Of a DNA stretch of 64,000 nucleotides, positions 56,167-64,000 are shown one piece after another. Source of the DNA: Acidothermus sp. (GTDB lineage Bacteria > Actinomycetota > Actinomycetes > Acidothermales > Acidothermaceae); the NCBI GenBank assembly GCA_023512015.1, contig JAIMAI010000001.1, forward strand, positions 1-64,000, in the 5' to 3' direction. Below the pieces are notes generated by a model. That model searched no databases and was not told the origin of the DNA. It saw nothing but the letters and a program-made list of their open reading frames with translations. How positions within the stretch are numbered: the stretch's first letter is position 1; each line of letters begins with the position of its first letter. Made by a program: the position numbers and the translations under genes.

Positions 56167-56396
56167 GGATTGGTGCTGCTCTGGTTGGAAATCTTGTCGA
56201 AGGCGCTCGTGAGCAATTTCTGCAGCTGGTCGCTCGCGATGCCCCAGATGACGACGACGAGCACTGCCGTCATCAGGGTTATCATCACCCACCCGGGAAC
56301 GTCCCCGCGCTCACGCTCTTCGGGGACCACGAGCCGTGAATGCCAGCGGACGCAGCGACGTACGAGCCGATCGGTCGCGGATGAGAGGGATTTCAT
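56163..56396 (-). CDS. Small pilin-like membrane protein of the Tad operon
   Basis: A 77-residue protein with a basic N-terminus and one hydrophobic segment (RGDVPGWVMITLMTAVLVVVIWGIA) followed by a short amphipathic tail. The position between tadC and the TadE genes and the G-x-V start of the helix suggest the Flp-type pilin or a pilus-associated subunit. It lacks a textbook Flp prepilin site with Glu+5 and Tyr+6, so the assignment is tentative. Confidence 0.65.
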   Translation of the reverse strand: MKSLSSATDRLVRRCVRWHSRLVVPEERERGDVPGWVMITLMTAVLVVVIWGIASDQLQKLLTSAFDKISNQSSTNP

Positions 56397-56404
56397 GCTT
56401 CTCC

Positions 56405-57334
56405 TTAGGTGAGTAACTGAAGGGACACGAAACTCGGGAACAGGGCGAAGAGCATCGTCACCGGGAGGATGAGGAAGACCACCGGGACCATCATGGCGAT
56501 TTCCTTGCGCCCACCGATTTCCAATAGTTCCCTCTTCGCTGCTTCACGAACGTCGGCTGCTTGGGCGCGCAGCACGTCGGCCAGCGGCGTCCCGCGCTGG
56601 AGGGCGACCACTACGCCGTCCACGAAACGCCCCGCGATAGGTACTTGAACCCGGCCGGCGAGATTCTCCAAAGCGGTGACGAAGGAGACGCCGGAGCGCG
56701 CTTCAGCGAGCATCCGCGCTATCTCCGTCGCGAGTTCGCCCCGGCAACTCTTGGAAATCCGGTCGAAGGCTTGCGCCGGACCCTCACCGGCGCCTATCGC
56801 CAAGGCGAGGAGCTCGGCAATGGTAGGGAATTCAGCGAGAATGCGTCGGCGTCGGCGGTGGGCCTCACGGCTCAATGTGACGTCGCGTGCCGCCGCGCCC
56901 CCCACGATGGCGATACCGCACAGCAGGACGAGCGGCCATGGGGAACGTTTGGGGTCGTGCAGGAGGAACAGCAAGCTCAGGGCGATTCCTCCGAGGAGAC
57001 CTGCTGCAGCCCACACCACCTGCTCGATTCGGTACTCCTCCACACTCACCGATCGACCGGCGGCATCCAAGCGTGCCCGCAGGGTCGCCGTCCCACCCAA
57101 TACCCGATCGAGGAAGCGAGCGACGTTCGCGAGGATCGGTGCGAGAAGGTGCTGCACGGTGGGGAAAGGTCCCCCGGCGTCGTCGAGAGTTCGGAGGGCA
57201 GGCGGTTGCGTGTCCCGCAGATACGGTTCCAGCCGCTGCTCCAATCGGGGACGTCGGAGCAGCGGAAGCCCGTTGGCTACGAGCGCCAATCCCAGACCGG
57301 CGAGGAAGCCGAGGCCCGGTGCGACCGGGTTCAT
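56405..57334 (-). CDS. tadC: Tad pilus inner-membrane protein TadC (T2SS F domain)
   Basis: A 309-residue polytopic protein of the GspF/TadC family: N-terminal helix, then LRARLDAAGRSVSVEEYRIEQVVWAAAGLLGGIAL, the F-domain FPTIAELLALAIGAGEGPAQAFDRI ... RGTPLADVLRAQAADVREAAKRELLEIGGRKEIAMM, and a last helix. It pairs with TadB to form the platform. ATG 57332-57334 overlaps the tadB stop (ATGA). Confidence 0.9.
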   Translation of the reverse strand: MNPVAPGLGFLAGLGLALVANGLPLLRRPRLEQRLEPYLRDTQPPALRTLDDAGGPFPTVQHLLAPILANVARFLDRVLGGTATLRARLDAAGRSVSVEEYRIEQVVWAAAGLLGGIALSLLFLLHDPKRSPWPLVLLCGIAIVGGAAARDVTLSREAHRRRRRILAEFPTIAELLALAIGAGEGPAQAFDRISKSCRGELATEIARMLAEARSGVSFVTALENLAGRVQVPIAGRFVDGVVVALQRGTPLADVLRAQAADVREAAKRELLEIGGRKEIAMMVPVVFLILPVTMLFALFPSFVSLQLLT

Positions 57335-58191
57335 CGCAGCACCCGTTCTTCGCTGGGCAATCGGCCGAGGCGCGCCATGAGGCGATACGCCACGACGCTC
57401 ACCCCGGCGCCCAGGCCGAGGACGAATACGCCGGCGGCGCTGTTGTACGCACGAACCGCCGTCGGATGAAGCGACAGCAGGGCGAGCAGGATCCACGGTG
57501 CGGCTACCGCGAGCCGCGCGCCGTTCACCGTCCACCCCTGCCGGGTTTCGAGTTCGGCCCGAATTCGTGCCTCTTCGCGCAGGAAACTCGAGAGGGTACG
57601 AAGCATTCGACCGAGATCGCTACCGCCGACGTCGCGAGAAATACGCAGGGCCTCGACGATCCGGTCCCCCACCGGGTCGGCGAGATGACCCTTGAGGTGG
57701 TCCAACGCGTCGGCGAAACGTCCGGTGGACCGATAATCCTGGGCGAAACGCGCAAAGGCGGGGCGCAGCTCGCTCGGCCCTCGCTCGGCCAACTGGGCCA
57801 AGGCTTCCGGTAGGGCGAGTCCTGCTCGTACCGCAGAGGCCAGATTGTCGACGACGTCCGGCCAGAGCATCCGCAACTCGGCCTGCCGGCGGCGTGCCCG
57901 GTGACGGACCAGCACCCACGGCCCACGACAGGCGATCAGACCGAAAGCCAGCGCCACCGGAACCGAGCGTGAAATACCGAGGAGCGCGAAAGCCACGAAT
58001 ATCCCCGCCCCGGCCGAGACGCCGACGAGTTGGCCGGGACGGACACCGTCCAAGCCGGCCTGAACGAGCACTTCGCGGATTCGCTCGGCAGCCGGACGAC
58101 GACTGCGAGGCCGACGGACGTCACGCGAACCGAAGGAGCGGGCGATGAACAGGATTCCCAGTCCGAACAGCAGCCCGAGCAACGCCCCCAT
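57331..58191 (-). CDS. tadB: Tad pilus inner-membrane protein TadB (T2SS F domain)
   Basis: A 286-residue platform protein: N-terminal helices, then ELRMLWPDVVDNLASAVRAGLALPEALAQLAERGP (F domain) and RIVEALRISRDVGGSDLGRMLRTLSSFLREE, then two C-terminal helices. ATG starts at the last base of the tadA stop (TGATG). Translation is probably coupled through tadA-tadB-tadC. Confidence 0.9.
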   Translation of the reverse strand: MGALLGLLFGLGILFIARSFGSRDVRRPRSRRPAAERIREVLVQAGLDGVRPGQLVGVSAGAGIFVAFALLGISRSVPVALAFGLIACRGPWVLVRHRARRRQAELRMLWPDVVDNLASAVRAGLALPEALAQLAERGPSELRPAFARFAQDYRSTGRFADALDHLKGHLADPVGDRIVEALRISRDVGGSDLGRMLRTLSSFLREEARIRAELETRQGWTVNGARLAVAAPWILLALLSLHPTAVRAYNSAAGVFVLGLGAGVSVVAYRLMARLGRLPSEERVLR

Positions 58192-59447
58192 CAGAATGTC
58201 CCTCCGTGGCCGAGGAGGCTTGCGAGATCGTATCCGGCAGCGGCAAATCGCTCGGGGTGCGGGGGGAAGCCATCGGCTCGGACGAGCCGGTCGTCGCGCA
58301 TCGTGAAGATATCGACCGTCTCGATGACGGCGGAATCCGCGTGACCCTCCACCCGTCCCGGGATACCGATTATTTCTTGGACACGACGCCGTCCCCTCGA
58401 ATCCGTCTTGGTGTGCACGACCAGGTCGACGCTCCGCGCCACCGTCGGCACCACGAAGCCATGACCGACGTTCTCTCCCGCCAACAAGGGGAGCGTGCAC
58501 ATCTTCGTGACGGCCTCGCGGGCGCTGTTGGCGTGGATGGTACACATCCCGGGAACCCCCGCGTTGAACGCGAGGAGCAAATCGAGGCATTCCTCTTGGC
58601 GAACCTCGCCGACGATGATGCGCGAAGGTCGCATCCGCAAAGCTTCCTTGACGAGTCGACGGAGTGGTACCTCTCCGGTGCCTTCCAGGCTCGGCTGGCG
58701 GGTTTGCATCGCGACGACGTCGGGCAAGGGGATGCGCAGCTCGAAGACCTCCTCACACGTAATGACTCGCTCTCGGGCGGGGATGGCTGCGGCAAGACAA
58801 TTGAGCAGAGTTGTCTTGCCGGCTTGGGTGCCTCCCGCAACCAAGATGTTCAGGCCGCTCACCACGGCCGCTTCGAGAAACCGGGCAGCTTGTGCGGTCA
58901 ACGTGCCGAGGCCGACCAGCTCATCCAACGAATGGGCGGTCAGCACGAATTTCCGAATGTTCACCGCCCAGTGTTCCCGGGTGATGTCCGGAATGACCAC
59001 GTGGAGTCTGCTCCCGTCGAGCAGGGTGGCGTCGACGAAGGGCGTCGAGAAATCGATACGCCGACCGGAGGTCTTCAACATGCGCTCGACCAGGTCTCGG
59101 ATTTGGCCGGCCGTCAGGATCGTGTTCGTCAGCTCGCTCTTACCGCCCTTGGCTATGAAAACGCGGCCGGGCGCGTTGATCCAAATTTCCTCGACCTGCG
59201 GATCGTCCATGTACCGCTGCAGCGGCCCGAGCCCTGCGACGGCGTCGCAGATGTCGCGAATTGCGCGGTCCCGGTCCTCCAGCGGAGGAAGAGTGCCGAC
59301 CAGTGCACGGTCGTCGTACTCACGGACGACGTTCTCCACCAGCACGCGGACGGCGTCCGGCTCGGCCATAGGGTCGATACCGCGCCGCCGGACCAGCTCA
59401 CGGACCTCGCCCTCGACGAGCGCGACCGCATCGACGACCTCGTTCAC
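58191..59447 (-). CDS. tadA: Tad pilus secretion ATPase TadA/CpaF
   Basis: A 418-residue cytoplasmic ATPase driving pilus assembly. N-terminal all-alpha region, PLQRYMDDPQVEEIWINAPGRVFI, Walker A AGGTQAGKTTLLN (about residues 204-216), Asp box CEEVFELRIP, Walker B RIIVGEVRQEECLDLLLAFN, His box GMCTIHANSAREAVTKM. GTG 59445-59447 is preferred because GAGGA lies 6 nt upstream; a TTG nine codons earlier has no site. First gene of the Tad operon; no separate TadZ is visible upstream. Confidence 0.93.
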   Translation of the reverse strand: MNEVVDAVALVEGEVRELVRRRGIDPMAEPDAVRVLVENVVREYDDRALVGTLPPLEDRDRAIRDICDAVAGLGPLQRYMDDPQVEEIWINAPGRVFIAKGGKSELTNTILTAGQIRDLVERMLKTSGRRIDFSTPFVDATLLDGSRLHVVIPDITREHWAVNIRKFVLTAHSLDELVGLGTLTAQAARFLEAAVVSGLNILVAGGTQAGKTTLLNCLAAAIPARERVITCEEVFELRIPLPDVVAMQTRQPSLEGTGEVPLRRLVKEALRMRPSRIIVGEVRQEECLDLLLAFNAGVPGMCTIHANSAREAVTKMCTLPLLAGENVGHGFVVPTVARSVDLVVHTKTDSRGRRRVQEIIGIPGRVEGHADSAVIETVDIFTMRDDRLVRADGFPPHPERFAAAGYDLASLLGHGGTF

Positions 59448-59626
59448 TACCAGTCCTCGCAACCGAGAAGTCAATCAGCGCAAGGGCACAGTAGTGGGTA
59501 GAGCACGGGTGGCTCAAGACCTAGGTCTCTAATTGGGGAAGAAGCGGCCGCGCCAACAGTGTCGATCTACGACAAATCGGATCAATCGGTCGTGCCCTGT
59601 CGGCGCAGCCTGCCGACAGACGACGG

Positions 59627-62095
59627 CTACGGGAGGCTCGCCGCCCACTTCTGCCTGCTACCGTGCCACGGCATGGCACCCAGCCCGCCCGGCACCCGCA
59701 ACGAATCGACGAACAGTTGCCGCACAAGCGGCGCGGGCATCGGCTTGGCCAGCAGAAATCCCTGCGCGTAATCACAGCCCAGCGCTGCGAGTAGACGCTG
59801 TTGCTCCTTGGTCTCGATTCCCTCCGCGGTGACGATGATGTCGCACCGGTGAGCGAGGTCGATCAGGGCGGTCACGATTTCCGTCGAGCGCCGCCCGATG
59901 CCGAGGTCGCTGACGAACGAGCGGTCGATCTTTATCTCGTCGATCGTACGCTCCCGCAGCAGGGCGAGCGAGGAATAACCGGTGCAGAAATCGTCCAGGG
60001 AAAGCCCCACTCCGGCGGCCCGTAATTGTTCGAGGATCGAACTCGCCGTGGGACTGCGCGAGAACACGGCCGTTTCGGTTATCTCGCAGATGAGACGATC
60101 TGCAGGAAGTCCGCTGCTCGCGAGAGCGTCCAGCACGAAACGCGGGAGGTCTTCGTCGAGCAGATTACGCGCCGACAGGTTGACGGCAACGGCAAGCGGA
60201 AGGCCTTCGCGATACCAGGTGGCGCACTCGGCGATCGCGGCTCCGAGCACGTAACGGGTCAGGTTGCCGATGAGCCCGCACCGCTCCAAGAGGGGCACGA
60301 ATTGACCCGGCGGGATCAGCCCCTCCTCCGGATGTTGCCAGCGCACCAGTGCCTCGGCTGCCACCGGCAGACCGGATTTCAGGGAGAACTTCGGTTGGTA
60401 ATGCAACACGAATTGGTCGCTGCCCAATGCGTCTTTCAGGTCTCGCAGCATCTCGACCTGCGCCAGGGCAGGCGGTTCCAATTCCGGCCGATACCGGTAG
60501 ACCGGGACGTCGAGATTGCGCGCCTTGTACATCGCGAGGCGAGCACGGCGCAACAAGTCGGTCAAATTCACGCCGTCCTCGGGAACACAGGCGACGCCGG
60601 TGTGCGCATCTACCGCGATGTCGAGACCCTCCGCCGTGATCGTTCCGCCCAACTCGCGGACGGCGGATTCTGCTTGAGCCGTCGCGGCCTCCGGCCCGGC
60701 GAGCTCACGAAGGAGCAGGACGTACTCCGCCCCGTGCAGACGTCCCACTACGTCGCATCGGCGTACGACACTCGCGAGCCGCTCCGCGACGCTCCGGAGC
60801 ATCAGGTCCGCCGGGTGCGCCCCGAGGATGTCGTTGACCTCCGCGAAACGATCGAGGCCGATGACCGCGATCGCGACGTGGTCGTCGTCCAGGCGCGATC
60901 TCATTGCGGCGTCGAACTCCTTTTCCAGCATGAGGAGATTCCCGAGCCCGGTCACCGGGTCGCGATGCGCGGCCCGAATGCGCTCCTCGGCTTCGCGGTG
61001 CAGGGCGGAGAATTTCACCGCATTGGCGAGGGCCACCGCCAGCGCATTCGCGAAGGCATCCAACGTGTTCCACTCAGTCGCCGTCAAAGTGACCGGTTTG
61101 AAGAAGAACAACCGAAGCGTCCCAATGTCCCCCTCCGGCGTGGCGAGCCGCACCGGGACGACGGAGGTCGCCCGAGAGACGAAATCGCTTTCGGAACGTT
61201 CCCGACCGGTCTCGTCCGCCAGGAAACTCAGCGGCTCCTCGGCGGCGCGCGAGACGACGATCTGCGCCGCATCTGCTCGGACCATCTCGGTCGCGGCGGC
61301 CGCGGCTTCCCGGACGACGTCATGGAGATCGACCGATCGCAGGTGGTCGATGGCGCGTTGCAGCCGATGCCACGCCGCCCGCTCCCGGGCCAGTGCGGTG
61401 CGCTCCGCGCTGAGCAAATGGATGGGAATGGCAGCGGCGAGCACGACCAAAGCGAGGAGAAACGAGCGTGCCAGCGCAGCGGCAATGAGCAGAGCCAGCA
61501 CGAAGTTGCGAGCCCAGACGAAAATCGCGGTGCGATAGACCGGACCGAGGCCGGACGTGATCGGACGGTGCCGCTCGGCCGAGACGGGTAAAGCGGTAAG
61601 AAGCGGGGACAGCAAGATAGCCGTCAGTGTGGCCAGCATGAGGCCCACGAAAACTTCCGGCTGGAAGACCCGCTCCCACTTGATCGAGTGGCGATAAATC
61701 CCGAAGGGCAGACTCACCAAAACCGCGGCGCTCGACGACAGGCAAGCCACCGAGGCATTGAAAACAGCCTTGCGCACTTCATGGCGGAGCAGAACGGAAA
61801 GGGTGATGGGACCGAGGATAGAGATCACGACAAGGTAGGGGCCCGGCACGAGAAACAGTCCGAGCGCGAGTGCCGTGGCCTGCCACACATACAGTTGCCT
61901 GCTCCCGCCGTTGCGCGTTCGGATGACTCCCACGTGTGCGAAAACGACCAGCAGCGCCACGATCCCGACTTGCCAGAGAGCGGGCCGCTCACCGACCGTG
62001 ACGATCTGGGCGACGGCGAAACTCAGGGCCACCCATGCCGCTCCGGCCACGGCACGGATCCGGCGTGCCAGACTCTGCTCGCCCTGCGCGTGCAC
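59627..62095 (-). CDS. Membrane GAF-GGDEF-EAL cyclic-di-GMP protein
   Basis: An 822-residue signalling protein: an N-terminal MASE-like membrane region with about 7 helices (to about residue 250), a GAF-like domain (HDVVREAAAAATEMVRADAAQIVV), a GGDEF domain and a C-terminal EAL domain. The GGDEF active site reads HGAEY, so cyclase activity is unlikely. The EAL domain keeps AEALVRW, AVNLSARNL, EITETAV, KIDRSF, TAEGIE and QGFLLAKPM, so c-di-GMP hydrolysis is likely, although the usual DDFGTG reads DDFCTG. GTG 62093-62095 follows GGGAGGGG; TTG 62167 would add 24 residues. It is upstream of the Tad operon on the same strand. Confidence 0.87.
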   Translation of the reverse strand: MHAQGEQSLARRIRAVAGAAWVALSFAVAQIVTVGERPALWQVGIVALLVVFAHVGVIRTRNGGSRQLYVWQATALALGLFLVPGPYLVVISILGPITLSVLLRHEVRKAVFNASVACLSSSAAVLVSLPFGIYRHSIKWERVFQPEVFVGLMLATLTAILLSPLLTALPVSAERHRPITSGLGPVYRTAIFVWARNFVLALLIAAALARSFLLALVVLAAAIPIHLLSAERTALARERAAWHRLQRAIDHLRSVDLHDVVREAAAAATEMVRADAAQIVVSRAAEEPLSFLADETGRERSESDFVSRATSVVPVRLATPEGDIGTLRLFFFKPVTLTATEWNTLDAFANALAVALANAVKFSALHREAEERIRAAHRDPVTGLGNLLMLEKEFDAAMRSRLDDDHVAIAVIGLDRFAEVNDILGAHPADLMLRSVAERLASVVRRCDVVGRLHGAEYVLLLRELAGPEAATAQAESAVRELGGTITAEGLDIAVDAHTGVACVPEDGVNLTDLLRRARLAMYKARNLDVPVYRYRPELEPPALAQVEMLRDLKDALGSDQFVLHYQPKFSLKSGLPVAAEALVRWQHPEEGLIPPGQFVPLLERCGLIGNLTRYVLGAAIAECATWYREGLPLAVAVNLSARNLLDEDLPRFVLDALASSGLPADRLICEITETAVFSRSPTASSILEQLRAAGVGLSLDDFCTGYSSLALLRERTIDEIKIDRSFVSDLGIGRRSTEIVTALIDLAHRCDIIVTAEGIETKEQQRLLAALGCDYAQGFLLAKPMPAPLVRQLFVDSLRVPGGLGAMPWHGSRQKWAASLP

Positions 62096-62371
62096 GGCCC
62101 CTCCCAGCGATCCCGCGAAGATATCTCCTTCACCATCGACCAGCCGGACGCGAATCGAATACGCCAATCGGGATGACTACCGAGAACTATCGGGATGGCG
62201 TGCCTCGCGTCCGACAGAGAAACCGGAGCCTTGCTGCGGATGGTGCCAGGGGCCGGAGCACCGGCCCCCGCACACGAGAGATCGCACATGACAGCAGGCT
62301 TGGTGCCCGCAGAGCGTCAGCCCCAGTAGGTGTCACGCATCGCCGGCACCTCCCTCCCCATGAGGTACGCT

Positions 62372-62411
62372 CGGCCGGGTTCCCAGCGCCCCAGCGCCCG
62401 GAACCCGGCCG
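62372..62411. other. Strong hairpin in divergent intergenic region
   Basis: Perfect 12-bp inverted repeat (arms 62372-62383 and 62400-62411, loop of 16 rich in CAGCGCCC). It lies in the 568-bp gap 62096-62663 between the EAL protein gene and the FtsK-like gene, which diverge, so it is not a simple 3'-end terminator. It could be an RNA regulatory structure in the leader of either gene. No known riboswitch core was recognised. Confidence 0.5.
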
Positions 62412-62545
62412 TCCCCGTGGCGACAATGGTGTAGGCCAAATGCTCGTCGCGCACCGCCATTCGGCCTAAATGGTCATTGGGCTATTCGGAGTAATCACCC
62501 GAAATGATCCGGGCGGGTAAGCCCACCTCTGCGATCAGGTGACCG

Positions 62546-62586
62546 GTCGTCCACAGACGCAGGGTCAGCGCCGTCGTCGTCCACAG
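62546..62586. repeat. Two direct copies of GTCGTCCACAG, 30 bp apart
   Basis: Copies at 62546-62556 and 62576-62586, start-to-start distance 30 bp (about three helix turns), 80-120 bp before the FtsK-like start. Each contains TCGTCCACA, one base off the actinobacterial DnaA box TTGTCCACA. Probably a protein-binding pair. Confidence 0.5.
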
Positions 62587-62663
62587 GTCACAACACGGTG
62601 GGAGGAGACCCGGCGGCGGGCCCGGCACACTCGGGGCGTGACCTCGACGATCTCCCGCCCATC

Positions 62664-64000
62664 ATGAGGGCGACGATCACCCTCGTGACGCAACGAGGGG
62701 CGTCCGCCGTCCGAATCTCTGCCGACCCGACGACACCGTTGGCGGAGATCCTCACCCGTCTGGCGGAATATGCGGGTGAGCCTGCCACCGGAGTCGTCGC
62801 CATCGACGGCTGGGCGGCCGAAGATCTCAGTCGACCCTGGCGGGAGAGCCGCCTCCTGGAGGGAAGCGTCGTCGACCTCCATGCAACGCCGGTTAATCAC
62901 CCGCCCGCACCCGGGCCGCAGATCTCCGTGGTCGGCGTCGGCACTGCTCTGGCCGCTTCGGTGGCGTTGCTCGGGAGCGGCGAAGGCTGCGATATTCGCA
63001 TTCCGCACCCCACGGTCTCCGCCCGCCATGCCGTGCTCTACTCGCTGCCGGCGGCGCCCGGCGCCGGGCACCATCTCGAACCCACGCGGCTGATTGCCGA
63101 CCTTGATTCGCGACACGGCACCTGGGTCCAGGGACGCCGGATCGGCCGCGACCCCGAACCGCTCCCCCGCGGTGCGACCGTGAAAGTCGGGGAGGTCGAC
63201 GTCACGATCGAGGAGCCGTCCTCCCCACCGCCGCAACGGAGGGACGACGGCACGATCCCGTACAACCGTCCGCCCCGCACGTTCCCGGCGCCGCCGCGGG
63301 CCGGGGAGCCGCCCGTGGAACTGCCGACGCCGCCGCAGCCTCCGCCCGAGCAGCGCCTCCCGGTGCTCGGTGCCGTGCTCCCCCTGGGAGGAGGCATCGT
63401 CTTCGCGGCGGTGTTCCGTCGTCCGGAATATCTGCTTTTCTCGGCGTTCGCACCGCTGGCCGCAGCCGGGCAATGGCTCGCCGAACGCCTGCAAAGGAGC
63501 CGAACCCATCGAAGAAACCGCGAGGCTTACCGAATTCAAGAAGCCGAGGGCCGCGAAAAAATCGCGATGGCCGCGCGCAGCGAGGCGCGACGACGCCGGG
63601 AGTTGTTTCCCGAGGTCGCCGCTCTGGCGTGCCTCGCTCGGGGTCGCGGAGGAATGCCGGGAGTCGGCCCGCACCTGTGGGAGCGACGTCCCGCAGACGA
63701 GGATTTCCTCGTGCTGCGAATGGGGGTGGCAGAAGCGTCCGCTTTTTCGTTGGTCGAGATGAAATCGACGACGGCGATCTCGCTTGGACCCGGGATGCGC
63801 GAATCACGAAGTGACGAGGCGTTTGCGTCGGGGATGACCGCGATCGTCGACATTCCTGCCACCCTCGATGTCGCGAAGGCGGGTGTGGTCGGGATCGCCG
63901 GGAGGCGCGAACAATGCCATGCATTGGTGCGAAGCCTCGTGCTACAAATTGCGACGTTGCACAGTCCGCGAGATCTCAAGCTGGTGCTCCTCAGTCGCCA
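62664..64000 (+). CDS. FHA-FtsK/SpoIIIE protein, type VII secretion EssC/EccC-like (3' end outside window)
   Basis: First 445 residues of a large membrane ATPase. N-terminal ubiquitin-like region (ATITLVTQRGASAVRISADP), then an FHA domain (GSGEGCDIRIPHPTVSARHAVL ... ADLDSRHGTWVQGRRI) that would bind phosphothreonine, a Pro-rich linker, and two hydrophobic helices (VLGAVLPLGGGIVFAAVF, YLLFSAFAPLAAAGQWLAERL). A segment follows that matches the region before the FtsK motor in EssC/EccC proteins (RRRELFPEVAALACLARGRG ... LWERRPADEDFLVLRMG). The nucleotide-binding domains lie beyond the edge. ATG 62664 is assumed; no clear ribosome binding site is visible. Confidence 0.82.
   Translation, partial: MRATITLVTQRGASAVRISADPTTPLAEILTRLAEYAGEPATGVVAIDGWAAEDLSRPWRESRLLEGSVVDLHATPVNHPPAPGPQISVVGVGTALAASVALLGSGEGCDIRIPHPTVSARHAVLYSLPAAPGAGHHLEPTRLIADLDSRHGTWVQGRRIGRDPEPLPRGATVKVGEVDVTIEEPSSPPPQRRDDGTIPYNRPPRTFPAPPRAGEPPVELPTPPQPPPEQRLPVLGAVLPLGGGIVFAAVFRRPEYLLFSAFAPLAAAGQWLAERLQRSRTHRRNREAYRIQEAEGREKIAMAARSEARRRRELFPEVAALACLARGRGGMPGVGPHLWERRPADEDFLVLRMGVAEASAFSLVEMKSTTAISLGPGMRESRSDEAFASGMTAIVDIPATLDVAKAGVVGIAGRREQCHALVRSLVLQIATLHSPRDLKLVLLSR

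Overview
The window reads as a piece of chromosome from a high-GC actinobacterium. Evidence for this is MurT/GatD peptidoglycan amidation, DUF3039, SigE-family ECF sigma with a linked membrane protein, actinobacterial TadE-type pilus genes, strongly G/C-ending codons, and a tmRNA tag ending FALAA. A secreted GH9-CBM3 cellulase, a secreted GH3 enzyme, an HpnB-type hopanoid glycosyltransferase and a CelR/CebR-like operator point to a plant-polymer degrader, possibly Acidothermales-like. That placement is inference; no marker gene fixes the species.

Layout. 1-2349: 5' part of a cellulase gene (minus strand, runs off the left edge) with a candidate LacI-type operator upstream. 2690-7254: DUF3048 lipoprotein, DUF3039, YqgE, gatD-murT and a small membrane protein. 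7637-12144: a lower-GC module of ROK regulator and divergent GH3 enzyme, closed by a strong hairpin. 12211-25658: housekeeping and metabolism (primary-like sigma factor, acetoacetyl-CoA synthetase, aldo/keto reductase, HtrA-like protease, nicotinamidase, beta-helix exoprotein, glpK, MFS exporter, FmdB-type zinc ribbon, hpnB). 25700-32199: metE and nrdAB, each behind its own cobalamin riboswitch, so B12-independent enzymes are probably switched off when B12 is present. 32412-34940: a membrane protein, an MBL-fold hydrolase, and an ECF sigma/anti-sigma-like pair.

About 34950-48308 is an accessory island. Its right end lies exactly at the 3' end of ssrA (tmRNA), and the reading frame of its large serine recombinase runs into ssrA antisense. 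It carries a TIGR04255/HTH/unknown gene trio, a divergent intact XamI-type restriction-modification pair, and a translationally coupled minus-strand operon built around a MORC/MutL-like GHKL ATPase. In that operon only the ATPase gene is intact. The neighbours carry two in-frame TAG codons and two clear one-base frameshifts, with a third less certain one in a remnant that has also lost its 5' end. The lost genes can be reconstructed from the sequence: two long proteins, one with a winged-helix-like start, an HTH plus homing-endonuclease-associated-repeat protein, and a possible PD-(D/E)xK nuclease fragment. This is the most unusual part of the window: a probable restriction-linked defence operon caught in decay, or an assembly with local errors.

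48308-54744 returns to core genes: ssrA, smpB, an S41 protease, ftsX-ftsE, a GC-rich minisatellite, a tiny Cys-rich membrane protein, prfB and a lipase-like lipoprotein. 54774-59447 is a minus-strand Tad pilus operon (tadA-tadB-tadC-small pilin-like-TadE-TadE-TadG-like) with 1-7 bp overlaps at most gene junctions. 59627-62095 is a membrane GAF/GGDEF/EAL protein with a degenerate GGDEF. The right edge holds the start of an FHA-FtsK/SpoIIIE protein of the type VII secretion (EssC/EccC) kind.
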